64,000 nt of DNA from positions 558,001 through 622,000 of the forward strand of contig CAWKOR010000002.1 of NCBI GenBank assembly GCA_963851325.1. Reading direction: 5' to 3'. The position numbers were made by a program, and so were the translations under genes. The notes beneath the pieces were generated by a model that worked only from the letters and a program-made list of their open reading frames with translations, searched no databases and was not told the origin of the DNA. Source of the stretch: DATGKG01 sp963851325 (GTDB lineage Bacteria; Desulfobacterota; Binatia; Binatales; Binataceae). Below, in pieces: positions 7,318 through 15,271 of the stretch; within the stretch, counting starts at the first letter, position 1; each line of letters opens with the position of its first letter.

Positions 7318-8640
7318 TCAGAGATGCTCCTCAATCCGAATGAAAGCGGGCGCCGACTCGACCAGTTTGCGGCGCTTGATTTCCTTAAGCGCGCGGGTCA
7401 GGTTGCGCTCCCGAGTCTCGTGACTGCGCATGATCACCGGCACCGTTTTGCCCGCGCCACGACCGTGCTGAATGACCGACGCCATCGAGATTCCATTGCT
7501 GCCTAGCACCGACGCGATCTTGCCGAGCACGCCCGGCTTATCTTCGGCCATGAAGCGCAGATAGTATTCGCATACCACGTCATCCATCGGCTTTACACGG
7601 GCACGCTTAATGAAGCTAACCGGGTAGCCCAGCGAATGGGGCCGCGCATCGCCGCCGGATTTCCGATCGCGCGCGATTTGCAGGATGTCGGCCATCACCG
7701 CGGTCGCGGTCGGCATTTGTCCGGCCCCCTGCCCAATGTACATCGTAGAGCCAAGCGCCTCGCCATGAATGTAGATCGCGTTGAGCGCACCGCCGACGCT
7801 GGCCAGCACGTGACGGCGCGAAATCATCGTAGGATGCACCCGCGCCTCAATCGCGCCGTCGTCATCCTTGGCGATCGCGAGCAGCTTGATCACATAGCCA
7901 AGCTCGCTGGCGTACGCGATATCGGCCTGCGTGATCCCGGTGATGCCCTCGGTGTAGACCTGCTCGGGTTTGAGTTGCACGCCGAATGCGAGCGTGACGA
8001 GCAGACACAGTTTGTGCGCCGCGTCATGGCCGCCGATGTCGAGGGTCGGGTCGGCCTCGGCCAAGCCGGTCGCCTGCGCTTCCTTCAAGGCGGTTGCGAA
8101 CTCGGCGCCCTGTTCGGTCATGGTGGTAAGAATCGAGTTGCAGGTTCCGTTGACGATGCCGTAGACGGAGCGCTGGCGATCGCCGGCCAGCGCCTCGCGC
8201 AAGGTCCTGATGATCGGCACCCCGCCGCCGACGCTGGCCTCGAAGCCAATCGCCATTCCGGTTTTAGCGGCCGCTGCGAATAGTTCTTCACCATGCTCCG
8301 CGAGCAGCGCCTTATTCCCGGTCACCACATCCTTGCCGGCGGCGAGCGCCTGCAAAATCAGCTTGCGCGCGGGTTCGATACCGCCAAACAGTTCGACGAC
8401 TATGTCTACCTCGGGGCGAGCGACGAGCGCGGCGCTATCGCGCGTGATAAGCGCCGGCGTGATGCCGATCGATCGATCGGGTTCCAGGCTGCGGTCCGCG
8501 ATGCCGACCAGTTCCAGCGGCGCACCAAGGCGTCGTTGCAGATTGGCGGCATTGCGGCGAATGAGCTTGACCACGCCGGTCCCCACGGTGCCGCATCCGA
8601 GCAGGGCAATCCGCACCGGTTGTGACTTCGCGCCGGCCAA
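7318..8640 (-). CDS. hom: Homoserine dehydrogenase
   Basis: 440 residues. An N-terminal Rossmann domain (IALLGCGTVGTGVV) is followed by the catalytic domain (GTCNSILTTM, DIGGHDAAHKLCLL) and a C-terminal ACT domain (YYLRFMAEDKPGVLGKIASV), which usually confers feedback inhibition by threonine. It reduces aspartate semialdehyde to homoserine. The chosen start is TTG with GAGAGGA about 6 bases upstream; a GTG eight codons further in, immediately before IALLGC, is the alternative. It is preceded by alaC with a 30-base gap. Confidence 0.94.
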   Translation of the reverse strand: MAGAKSQPVRIALLGCGTVGTGVVKLIRRNAANLQRRLGAPLELVGIADRSLEPDRSIGITPALITRDSAALVARPEVDIVVELFGGIEPARKLILQALAAGKDVVTGNKALLAEHGEELFAAAAKTGMAIGFEASVGGGVPIIRTLREALAGDRQRSVYGIVNGTCNSILTTMTEQGAEFATALKEAQATGLAEADPTLDIGGHDAAHKLCLLVTLAFGVQLKPEQVYTEGITGITQADIAYASELGYVIKLLAIAKDDDGAIEARVHPTMISRRHVLASVGGALNAIYIHGEALGSTMYIGQGAGQMPTATAVMADILQIARDRKSGGDARPHSLGYPVSFIKRARVKPMDDVVCEYYLRFMAEDKPGVLGKIASVLGSNGISMASVIQHGRGAGKTVPVIMRSHETRERNLTRALKEIKRRKLVESAPAFIRIEEHL

Positions 8641-8670
8641 TCCGTCCTCTCCCCAAGTCCCCTGATTAGC

Positions 8671-9936
8671 TTATGCGGTTGCGATGCGGCGCACTTTCGA
8701 GGCCGGCATTTTCGCCAGCGCCTGCTTGATGCCACGGATTGCCTGGCGGGTGCGATGCTCATTCTCGATCAGCGCGAACCGCACGAAGCCGTCGCCGTCG
8801 GCGCCAAACCCTACGCCCGGAGAAACCGCGACCTTGGCCTCGCGCAGCAGGAACTTCGAGAACTCCAGCGACCCCATCTCGCGAAATGGCTCCGGAATCG
8901 GCGCCCATACGAACATCGTGGCTTTCGGCTTCTCGACCGGCCATCCCGCGCGAGTGAGGCCCTCGCATAGCGAATCGCGGCGTTTGCGATAGGTCGCGAC
9001 TATTTCGCTGACGCAATCCTGCGGTCCATTGAGCGCAGCAATCGAGGCCACCTGCACCGGCGCGAAGATGCCGTAATCGAAGTACGACTTGAGCCGCGTC
9101 AGCGCTCCGATCATGTCGGGATTGCCGACGCAGAAGCCGACCCGCCATCCGGGCATGTTGTAACTTTTCGAAAGCGTGAAGAACTCGACGCACATCTCCT
9201 TGGCGCCCGGAACCTGCATGATCGACGGCGCCTTGTAGCCATCGAAGCACAGGTCCGCGTAGGCCAAATCGTGGACGACGAGAATCCCGTTCTCGCGCGC
9301 GAAATCCACCACCCGCTTCATGAACGCGAGGTTCACGATCGCGGTGGTCGGATTATGCGGGAAGTTGAGAATCATCAGCTTGGGCCGTGGCCAGCATCGC
9401 GTGACGGTCGCGGTCAGCTCGTCGAAGAAATCGTCGCCGTTGCGCAGCGGCACGCTCTGCACCTGCGCGCCGGCAATGATGCATGCGTATTGATGAATCG
9501 GGTAGGTAGGCGTCGGCGCGACCACCACGTCGCCCTGGTCGAGGATCGCAATCGCGAGATGCGCGATGCCTTCCTTGGAGCCAATCGTCACGATCGCCTC
9601 GCTATCGGGATCGAGCTCGACATCGTAGCGTCGCTGGTACCAATCGGTGACCGCCGATCGCAGCTTGTAGACGCCGCGTGAAACCGAATAGCGATGATTG
9701 GGAGCCTTGGTGGCAGCCTCGACCAGCTTGTTCACGATATGCGGCGGGGTCGGGAGGTCGGGATTGCCCATGCCGAAATCGATGATGTCCTCGCCCTCGC
9801 GGCGTGCGGTCTTGCACAGGTCGCCGATGATGTTGAAGACGTACGGAGGCAGCCGCTTGATGCGGGGGAACTCCATTCTTTCGGTTTTCGGTTTCGGCGC
9901 TTCCGCCACTTTCGTCAACTCGATTGGATCGCTCAT
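8671..9936 (-). CDS. alaC: Alanine/aspartate-type aminotransferase (AlaC-like)
   Basis: 421 residues, PLP-dependent class I/II aminotransferase. The Schiff-base lysine is in FFTLSKSYNMPGWRVGF. Other conserved features are FGMGNPDLPTPPHIV, NFPHNPTT and VVHDLAYADLCFDGYKAPS, and the C-terminal Arg in GFVRFALIEN binds the substrate carboxylate. These resemble the AlaC/YfdZ glutamate-pyruvate aminotransferases, which are often in an operon with hom and thrC. A role in aspartate-family metabolism is possible too. It is the first gene of the run, with a short upstream region shared with the divergent HigA locus. Confidence 0.88.
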   Translation of the reverse strand: MSDPIELTKVAEAPKPKTERMEFPRIKRLPPYVFNIIGDLCKTARREGEDIIDFGMGNPDLPTPPHIVNKLVEAATKAPNHRYSVSRGVYKLRSAVTDWYQRRYDVELDPDSEAIVTIGSKEGIAHLAIAILDQGDVVVAPTPTYPIHQYACIIAGAQVQSVPLRNGDDFFDELTATVTRCWPRPKLMILNFPHNPTTAIVNLAFMKRVVDFARENGILVVHDLAYADLCFDGYKAPSIMQVPGAKEMCVEFFTLSKSYNMPGWRVGFCVGNPDMIGALTRLKSYFDYGIFAPVQVASIAALNGPQDCVSEIVATYRKRRDSLCEGLTRAGWPVEKPKATMFVWAPIPEPFREMGSLEFSKFLLREAKVAVSPGVGFGADGDGFVRFALIENEHRTRQAIRGIKQALAKMPASKVRRIATA

Positions 9937-10032
9937 TTAATGCTGATGCCTATTTTGTAACGGACCCAAGCCGTCGGGGCTAGTGGGCATGATCATGTGA
10001 CCGGAGCCTTAGGTGACAATCTAAAATGAGAT

Positions 10033-10122
10033 ATGGCTAAGGGGCATGCGCGCGGTTTCTCCCAGAATATTCGTGATATTCTTTCTCATCGGGAATACGA
10101 CACGGGCAAGTGGAAAAGATGA
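10033..10122 (+). pseudogene. Short ORF resembling the C-terminal end of a HigB-like toxin
   Basis: A 29-codon ORF whose stop overlaps the ATG at 10119 of the following antitoxin (ATGA). Its last residues, ILSHREYDTGKWKR, resemble the C-terminus of HigB/RelE toxins of the 'THxEYDxGxW' kind. The preceding 75 bases encode nothing toxin-like. I read it as the remaining 3' end of a deleted toxin gene that kept the original stop/start overlap. It could alternatively be a genuine short leader ORF. Confidence 0.45.
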
Positions 10123-10532
10123 AAACCGGAGGCGTCGCCCGCAAGATTACCCGCCCCGAGGAATTGGGGTCGTTCGTCGTTCCCCGAAACGAGCGCGAAT
10201 ACGATGCCGCGGTCGAACAGCTGGGGGAACTGATGGACGAGATCGGCGACAATCCGAAGGACCGCCGATACCGTCTCATCGAAACCCTCACCGCGCTGAT
10301 TGAGGCCTACGATCGCGAGCACTATCCGGATCGAGAGGTCTCCGGTATCGATATGCTTCGATTTCTCATGGAGCAACATAAACTCACTCAAGGCGATCTC
10401 CCGGAAATTGGCAGCCGAGGAGTGGTATCAGAGGTCCTCCGGGGAAAACGCCAACTGAACACGACACAACTCCTCGCCCTCGCAAAGCGGTTTGGCGTAT
10501 CGCCGGCAGCGTTCCTGCCGGACCGCCCATAA
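10119..10532 (+). CDS. HigA-like XRE antitoxin, apparently without a toxin
   Basis: 137 residues from the ATG at 10119; a GTG at 10110 would add three. The layout matches HigA: an N-terminal helical region (NEREYDAAVEQLGELMDEIG, then LIETLTALIEAYDREHYP) and an XRE HTH (LTQGDLPEIGSRGVVSEVLR, then LALAKRFGVSPAAFL). Its architecture is the same as the complete HigA at 2007-2384, though the sequences differ. Only a stub of a toxin is present upstream, so it may act as an orphan regulator or anti-addiction module. Confidence 0.85.
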   Translation: MKTGGVARKITRPEELGSFVVPRNEREYDAAVEQLGELMDEIGDNPKDRRYRLIETLTALIEAYDREHYPDREVSGIDMLRFLMEQHKLTQGDLPEIGSRGVVSEVLRGKRQLNTTQLLALAKRFGVSPAAFLPDRP

Positions 10533-10559
10533 AGATCGATTGCGTTTCGCCTGTCCCTC

Positions 10560-10961
10560 TCAATGCTTCGACGCGATGGTTTCCGTCGTCCGCGTAAAGA
10601 AGTCCAACTGCGCCTGATTGCGATACGAATCCAGCGCCCGCTTCGCACAGCGGCGCACACGGCCATCACAGTCCTCCGCCAGGACCATCAAACGGCCCAC
10701 GAAGACGCGTCGATACTTCGCCGGCGAGCCATCGTGCAAACGCTCCACCACCCAGCGGCGCACGTTGGGATCGGCGTCGTGGCTGAGTTCGAGCAGTCGC
10801 CGCCATACGTCGGGGCTTTTGGTCTTGCGATCGCTATGAGTCCTGGATTGGCTCGCCCGCTCGGCGTCCAGGCTGATTCTCATCGCAATCAACTCCGCAA
10901 CGTCAGCCTTTCTGGTTGCCATAACTGTCGCCATCTCGGTCACATGAATCGCGCAGTTCAT
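10560..10961 (-). CDS. Small helical HEAT-repeat-like protein coupled to an MFS transporter
   Basis: 133 residues. The middle and C-terminal parts (DVWRRLLELSHDADPNVRRW, RLHDGSPAKYRRVFVGRLMV, AEDCDGRVRRCAKRALDSYR) read as two to three HEAT-like helical pairs with the characteristic D-x-x-VRR turns. The ATG overlaps the stop of the MFS gene by 4 bases (ATGA), so it is translationally coupled. No enzyme motif or membrane segment is visible. HEAT repeats usually bind proteins, so it may act with the transporter, but that is inference. Confidence 0.7.
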   Translation of the reverse strand: MNCAIHVTEMATVMATRKADVAELIAMRISLDAERASQSRTHSDRKTKSPDVWRRLLELSHDADPNVRRWVVERLHDGSPAKYRRVFVGRLMVLAEDCDGRVRRCAKRALDSYRNQAQLDFFTRTTETIASKH

Positions 10962-12217
10962 TTCGCCACCGGTTCTGCCAGTTCGATCCGCGCCAGCCGC
11001 GGACGGATCGCGAGATAAAACGGAATCGCAGCCAGCGTAAGAGCGCCGGCAAACTGCCACGCCATCGCGAGCCCCATCCGATCCGCGATGAAGCCGTTGA
11101 TGAACAGGCCGATCGAGCCGCCCATGGTCGCGAAGGTGCTCTGGAACGACAGCATCGTGGCGCGCTGCGACGACTCGATCTGCTCGTTGAACCAGCTCTG
11201 CAGCATCGGCGTTACCGCGCCGGTACAGATGTTCATCACGAACAGAAACACCAGCGCGATTTTGGGCCGCGCCTGGAACATCCCCGCTCCCGCCAGCATG
11301 ATTCCGGCCAGCCCGATCAGCGCGCTGACCCGCCCGGCGCGCGAGTTTTCGTCGGCGCCCATTCGCGATACGACTTCCGCGCCGATCATCCGCGCGATCG
11401 CGAGCCCGCAGTAAATCCATCCGATGATCCACACGCCGACCCCGAAGCCTTCATTGAACAGAATCGGCCATTCGAGCCAGTACGGGGACCATGCGGCGAC
11501 CTCGATGGCGCCCGCGGCACTCAAGATCAGCACGGTGCGGCTGCTGAAGCCCGCGCTCACTCCGTCGGCCATGTGGCGCACGATCTGGCGCGGCAATCCG
11601 ACCAGGTCGACGCCCGACGCGCGTGGCTTCTCGCCGGTCATGAGGCATACGCCGATCACGCCCGCGATCACGTATCCGGCTGCGCCGCATAGCCATGGCC
11701 ATGCAATGTTGAGATCCGCGATGTACGCGCCACCCAGCGAGGAAATCATGAAGCCGACCGTGGTGAGCTGCGAGATGCGCGAGAACAGCCCGTCCTTGAG
11801 CCCCGCATAGCCCGCGTCATCCAGCGCGTCGACGCCCCAGGCATCGATGGCACCGTTGCCGAAGGTGGTCCCGATCCCGTCGATGCTCTCGGCGATCAGG
11901 AACACCCAATAGTGATGCGCCGTGAAATAGAGCAGGAAGGCGCACACCCGCAGCGCCGCGCCGAGCACGAATGCGCGGCGGCGTCCGAGCGCATCGGCGA
12001 ACGCGCCGGTCGGAACATCGGTCAGGAACAGCATCACGAAATACATCGCCAGCACGCTGTTGATCTCGAATTGATTGAGACCGCGCGCGTGCAGGAAGAT
12101 TGGATAGACGCCGAACAGGAATCCGCCCGCCAGCGCATAGGTCATCCACACGGCGTAGTAGCGCCGGATGATGCCGTTGACTTCGCGGGGACTTCCTATG
12201 TTTTCAGCCAAGTTCAT
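10958..12217 (-). CDS. MFS transporter
   Basis: 419 residues with about twelve hydrophobic segments. The loop between helices 2 and 3 has the MFS signature in the form TDVPTGAFADALGRRRAFVLG. An inner-membrane permease driven by proton motive force is expected; a drug or metabolite efflux role is plausible but the substrate is unknown. Only about 24 bases separate its ATG from a strong hairpin plus T-run in the same direction, so its transcription probably depends on reading through that terminator, or on a promoter I cannot see. It is coupled to the small HEAT-like gene downstream. Confidence 0.88.
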   Translation of the reverse strand: MNLAENIGSPREVNGIIRRYYAVWMTYALAGGFLFGVYPIFLHARGLNQFEINSVLAMYFVMLFLTDVPTGAFADALGRRRAFVLGAALRVCAFLLYFTAHHYWVFLIAESIDGIGTTFGNGAIDAWGVDALDDAGYAGLKDGLFSRISQLTTVGFMISSLGGAYIADLNIAWPWLCGAAGYVIAGVIGVCLMTGEKPRASGVDLVGLPRQIVRHMADGVSAGFSSRTVLILSAAGAIEVAAWSPYWLEWPILFNEGFGVGVWIIGWIYCGLAIARMIGAEVVSRMGADENSRAGRVSALIGLAGIMLAGAGMFQARPKIALVFLFVMNICTGAVTPMLQSWFNEQIESSQRATMLSFQSTFATMGGSIGLFINGFIADRMGLAMAWQFAGALTLAAIPFYLAIRPRLARIELAEPVAK

Positions 12218-12241
12218 TGGCGCACTCTCAATCCAAAAAAG

Positions 12242-12279
12242 AAAAAGCCCTGGGGGCTCTCAAGCTCCCAGGGCTTTTT
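12242..12279 (-). terminator. Strong hairpin terminator / candidate attenuator ahead of the MFS gene
   Basis: The inverted repeat AAAAAGCCCTGGG ... CCCAGGGCTTTTT is followed, on the minus strand, by TTTTTCTTTTTTT. That is a classic rho-independent terminator. It lies 21 bases after the stop of the 31-codon ORF at 12301-12396 and 24 bases before the MFS start. On the plus strand the hairpin is also followed by five Ts, so it may work in both directions. Confidence 0.85.
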
Positions 12280-12300
12280 CGAGCCACTATCAATATGCGG

Positions 12301-12396
12301 TTAGCCGGCGACAGCCCCGGCCGCGGCAACGAACTTGCCGGTTCCGCGCGAGCAACGCGTGCTCTTCAGGTCGATGTGATTAAGTTGGTTTTTCAT
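12301..12396 (-). CDS. 31-residue ORF, possible leader peptide of the MFS gene
   Basis: ATG to TAA, 31 codons. The peptide begins MKNQLNHIDL, has a basic middle KSTRCSRGTGKF with one Cys, and ends in the small-residue tail VAAAGAVAG. It lies between a candidate promoter and a strong terminator, all in the direction of the MFS gene, which makes a complete leader-ORF/attenuator layout. No clear Shine-Dalgarno is seen. An overlapping 11-codon ORF in another frame starts at 12415. It is not a member of any family I recognise; it could also be a free-standing small peptide gene with its own terminator. Confidence 0.5.
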   Translation of the reverse strand: MKNQLNHIDLKSTRCSRGTGKFVAAAGAVAG

Positions 12397-12416
12397 AGTG
12401 ACTTTGGTTGCGCATG

Positions 12417-12445
12417 AACTTACCGTTGCGCATCAGAACAGTCAA
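12417..12445 (-). promoter_or_regulatory. Candidate promoter for the small ORF, bracketed by a 10-bp direct repeat
   Basis: On the minus strand TTGACT (12440-12445) is separated by 17 bases from TAAGTT (12417-12422). The -35 is good and the -10 weak. The string AGTGACTTTG occurs twice around it, at 12397-12406 and 12453-12462, 56 bp apart in the same orientation. The pair could be a regulator's binding sites. Function is inferred from position only. Confidence 0.4.
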
Positions 12446-12500
12446 GCAGAAAAGTGACTTTGAGGTTTAACCGCTTTCCCCTCGATATGTCGGCAGGTCG

Positions 12501-14258
12501 CTAATGACGCTGGTCGTAAAGGAAAATTGAGTAACCGATCTTGCCGGATGGCTCACGTTGTCGGAGTCTCGCGAACATCTTAGGCCCGATGTAGAGCCCC
12601 TCGACAAAGTTGGCGCTCACGGCCACCACGCAGTTGAGGTTTTCAATTCCCTCCGGCGTGCCGGTCACCAGAAGGTCGCGCCAATCGCGGCCGAAGTAGT
12701 TGCGCGGCGTGTAACCGAACAGGGCCGTGCATAAGGGTGTGCTTCCGGTGCGCTCGACGTATCTCCTTAGGTTGTCCGTGTCCTGCGCCCAATCAAGATT
12801 CGAATCGAGCAGATAGTGCCAACCATTCGTGGAACCGCCGGACGGCCAATTGAAAAACGCCAGGTAGTGAGGATAGCTCAACAGCGATTCGATGCAGGTC
12901 AGTACAATCAGCGCAGCGATCGCGTAAGGCCACGCCCATCCTAAAAGATAAGGACCATACCTGATCAGTATGAAAGCCAGGCCGACGTACAGGAACGGAT
13001 AAATCGGCAGTATGTAGCGGACTCCCAAATCGATCGATGAGCGCGTTGCCAGCAGAAAGTAAATCGCCGGGGGCAACGCAATGCATGCCAAAGGCACAAC
13101 CGGGACGGCTTCCTTTCGGAAATACAGAAGACTGGCCGCCGCCAGCAAGCACGCCAAAAGCGCTCCAGTCGGCGTCTTCACCATGAAGACCACCGGGAAG
13201 TACTGCCACCAGCCGGTAGAGCTAAACCGTCCGAGCAGGTAAGCCGGGTGACCCTCAGAATTATGCTCGATTAACTGACTCAGGCCCTGGATGTATAGAA
13301 AGGAACTAGGCCTGGTTGCGGATAGCATTTGCGAAACGACCCGCCCAATCGATACCGGAGGCTGCGTCGGGTGAACCATGGCATCGCCGGGACTCGGCAT
13401 CGCGGCGACGGCCGTCCACCCTCGGTGCGCGCGCGTTATCGTCCCGGGAGCGTAAGCAAGCGCAATGCAGATGCCCACACCCACGATTGTGAAAAGCAGT
13501 ACTTTCATCGAGCCGCGAAAAGTGAAAAATGAATGTCCGCGCTTTCCGCGCCACGCGATGGCGTACAACAAAGGCAAGACTACCACGAGGAACAAAGCTG
13601 AGTACTTGCTTATGAGCGCGAGTCCTAGCGCTCCAATTGCCAGAACCAAAGCCGTCGAACTTTCTTGTTGAAGAAAATCGCACCAGAGCGTACAGGCGAG
13701 AAAGATGCCAAAGGACACGATCAGATCGGTGGTTGCATAGTGACCATGAGCGATGATGTTGGGATCGAAAACGAAAAAACTCAGCGCTAGCAGCGCAACC
13801 GGCGCGCCAAACTCGCGTCGCGTCCACCAACCCAGCCATGCACCGAATAGAAGTGTGAGGGCGATAACCACTAAGCGCGCATGCAGTAGAGCTGTCGATG
13901 GGGGATTATCCCATAGCAATGTTCCGAGAGTGGACCAGACTTGATCCGGCGGTACGCGCCTTACAGGCAGCGCAAGCAATGGCAACGCGGCAAGTACGCG
14001 CCCGAGCGGTGGGTGAGCTAGATCCACTACATACTCGCCGGTGGTCAGGTACACGTAACCCGACGTCAGATGCACCGGCTCGTCATTGGTCGGGCTTTCC
14101 TGGATCGCGGAGCCAATCTGCGACGCAGCAAGGATGGCGAGCAGAATTCCGGCAATCAGAAAGAAGTGGCGATCGAGGCGGCTGGGCTTTGCATCTGATG
14201 CTGGGTTCGACTCAGCGGATTTGTCCGACCCGGTTTGAGGATCCTCGACCAGTTTCAT
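12501..14258 (-). CDS. GT39-like integral membrane glycosyltransferase
   Basis: 585 residues with roughly ten to twelve membrane segments. The first periplasmic loop carries the acidic motif SPTNDEPVHLTSGYVYLTTG typical of dolichyl/undecaprenyl-phosphate-sugar dependent GT-C enzymes. The C-terminal region has LLDSNLDWAQDTDNLRRYV, frequent in the PMT-like GT39 family. It probably transfers a sugar from a lipid carrier on the outer face of the inner membrane. I start at the ATG at 14258; the longer open frame upstream overlaps the next gene and lacks membrane-protein character. Sugar and acceptor are unknown. Confidence 0.78.
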   Translation of the reverse strand: MKLVEDPQTGSDKSAESNPASDAKPSRLDRHFFLIAGILLAILAASQIGSAIQESPTNDEPVHLTSGYVYLTTGEYVVDLAHPPLGRVLAALPLLALPVRRVPPDQVWSTLGTLLWDNPPSTALLHARLVVIALTLLFGAWLGWWTRREFGAPVALLALSFFVFDPNIIAHGHYATTDLIVSFGIFLACTLWCDFLQQESSTALVLAIGALGLALISKYSALFLVVVLPLLYAIAWRGKRGHSFFTFRGSMKVLLFTIVGVGICIALAYAPGTITRAHRGWTAVAAMPSPGDAMVHPTQPPVSIGRVVSQMLSATRPSSFLYIQGLSQLIEHNSEGHPAYLLGRFSSTGWWQYFPVVFMVKTPTGALLACLLAAASLLYFRKEAVPVVPLACIALPPAIYFLLATRSSIDLGVRYILPIYPFLYVGLAFILIRYGPYLLGWAWPYAIAALIVLTCIESLLSYPHYLAFFNWPSGGSTNGWHYLLDSNLDWAQDTDNLRRYVERTGSTPLCTALFGYTPRNYFGRDWRDLLVTGTPEGIENLNCVVAVSANFVEGLYIGPKMFARLRQREPSGKIGYSIFLYDQRH

Positions 14259-14293
14259 CAACCGCCGCCTTTGGCCATGACAGCCGAGCGAGA

Positions 14294-15172
14294 CTAGCTC
14301 GAGCGTCCGAGCAGTTGGTCGAAGATTTTGATTGCCCGGCCGCGGATTTCGGGAAACACTCGTGGCCATCCATTTCGGCCAATGCGCCGATAGTATTGCG
14401 CTTCGAAATATTCGAGCAGATGGCTCATGGGAGCCGCGGCGAGGCTTTCTGCCTTTGCGCCAGCCCAATGCACGACCAGTTTATAGGGCGAGCGAATTCT
14501 TAACCGCGCCAGGTTGATCTCCTCGGGGTTCAGTCCGCCCGCCCATCTCATGAAATCCTTTCGCCTAAGGGTGACCCGACCCTCCTGGAGCGCCGAAAGA
14601 ATTGTGTAGTTCAGCAACCCTTGGTCGCCACAGAAGAACACCTCGGGCTGCAGCAGTTCGCGTGGTTCAGTGAAGGAAACTAAAGGAGCAAATTGCTCGC
14701 GCCGAAAAATTCCGGTGGTTGTTACTATCTGACCAGTGTTGAAAACATAGCCCGGAAATTTGAACGACGGATAACGACGTTGCACGACTCTCTCGTCAAA
14801 ATAATGATGCCGGATGTCGTCGATCGGATGATCCTCAGCTACCACGATGAAATCTTCGTCATGTTGTTCGAGTCTGTCGAGCACGCGTCCCATGAACAGG
14901 ACATCGCTATCGATGATGAGGCAGCGCTCGTGAGTGGCAAGAAAGAGCGGCTCCAATTTGGCCATGCCCCAGCCGAATTGCTTTACCGGGGTTGGGAATA
15001 TTTCGACGCGAAAATGCTTTTCGAGTTGTGAAGTATCGTAGGATCCGGCGATCTCGTCTTTGATAAGACTGATCGCAATCCGAGGATACCATCGGCGGAT
15101 GCTGGCGACGCAGCATTGGGTAAATCTTACGTCGCGCCGATACCCGGCGATAAATATGCGTGTGATTCGCAC
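14294..15172 (-). CDS. Glycosyltransferase-like protein with a DxD motif
   Basis: 292 residues. The sequence begins RITRIFIAGYRRDVRFTQCC, and an acidic triad of the DxD kind appears in RCLIIDSDVLFMGRVLDRLE at about residues 88-107, as in nucleotide-sugar glycosyltransferases that bind Mn2+. Later FNTGQIVTTTGIFRREQF and VFFCGDQGLLNYTIL resemble acceptor-side segments of GT8-like enzymes. It has no membrane helix. It lies 35 bases upstream of the GT39-like gene in the same direction and probably works in the same pathway. The family is not certain. Confidence 0.65.
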   Translation of the reverse strand: MRITRIFIAGYRRDVRFTQCCVASIRRWYPRIAISLIKDEIAGSYDTSQLEKHFRVEIFPTPVKQFGWGMAKLEPLFLATHERCLIIDSDVLFMGRVLDRLEQHDEDFIVVAEDHPIDDIRHHYFDERVVQRRYPSFKFPGYVFNTGQIVTTTGIFRREQFAPLVSFTEPRELLQPEVFFCGDQGLLNYTILSALQEGRVTLRRKDFMRWAGGLNPEEINLARLRIRSPYKLVVHWAGAKAESLAAAPMSHLLEYFEAQYYRRIGRNGWPRVFPEIRGRAIKIFDQLLGRSS

Positions 15173-15271
15173 GATTGGCGCCGCGAGCGAATATACTATC
15201 CGGCGGGATCAAATGGCATACCGATCCGTTCGCGCCGCCGACGACGCTGCAGCTCTGGCTGCGCCGTGCAC

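Noticed and set aside
10560..11432. Long version of the HEAT-like ORF (290 codons)
   Set aside because: The first 157 codons lie inside the MFS gene in another frame and are Arg/Ala/Gly-rich; the ATG at 10961 with the ATGA overlap is the natural start.
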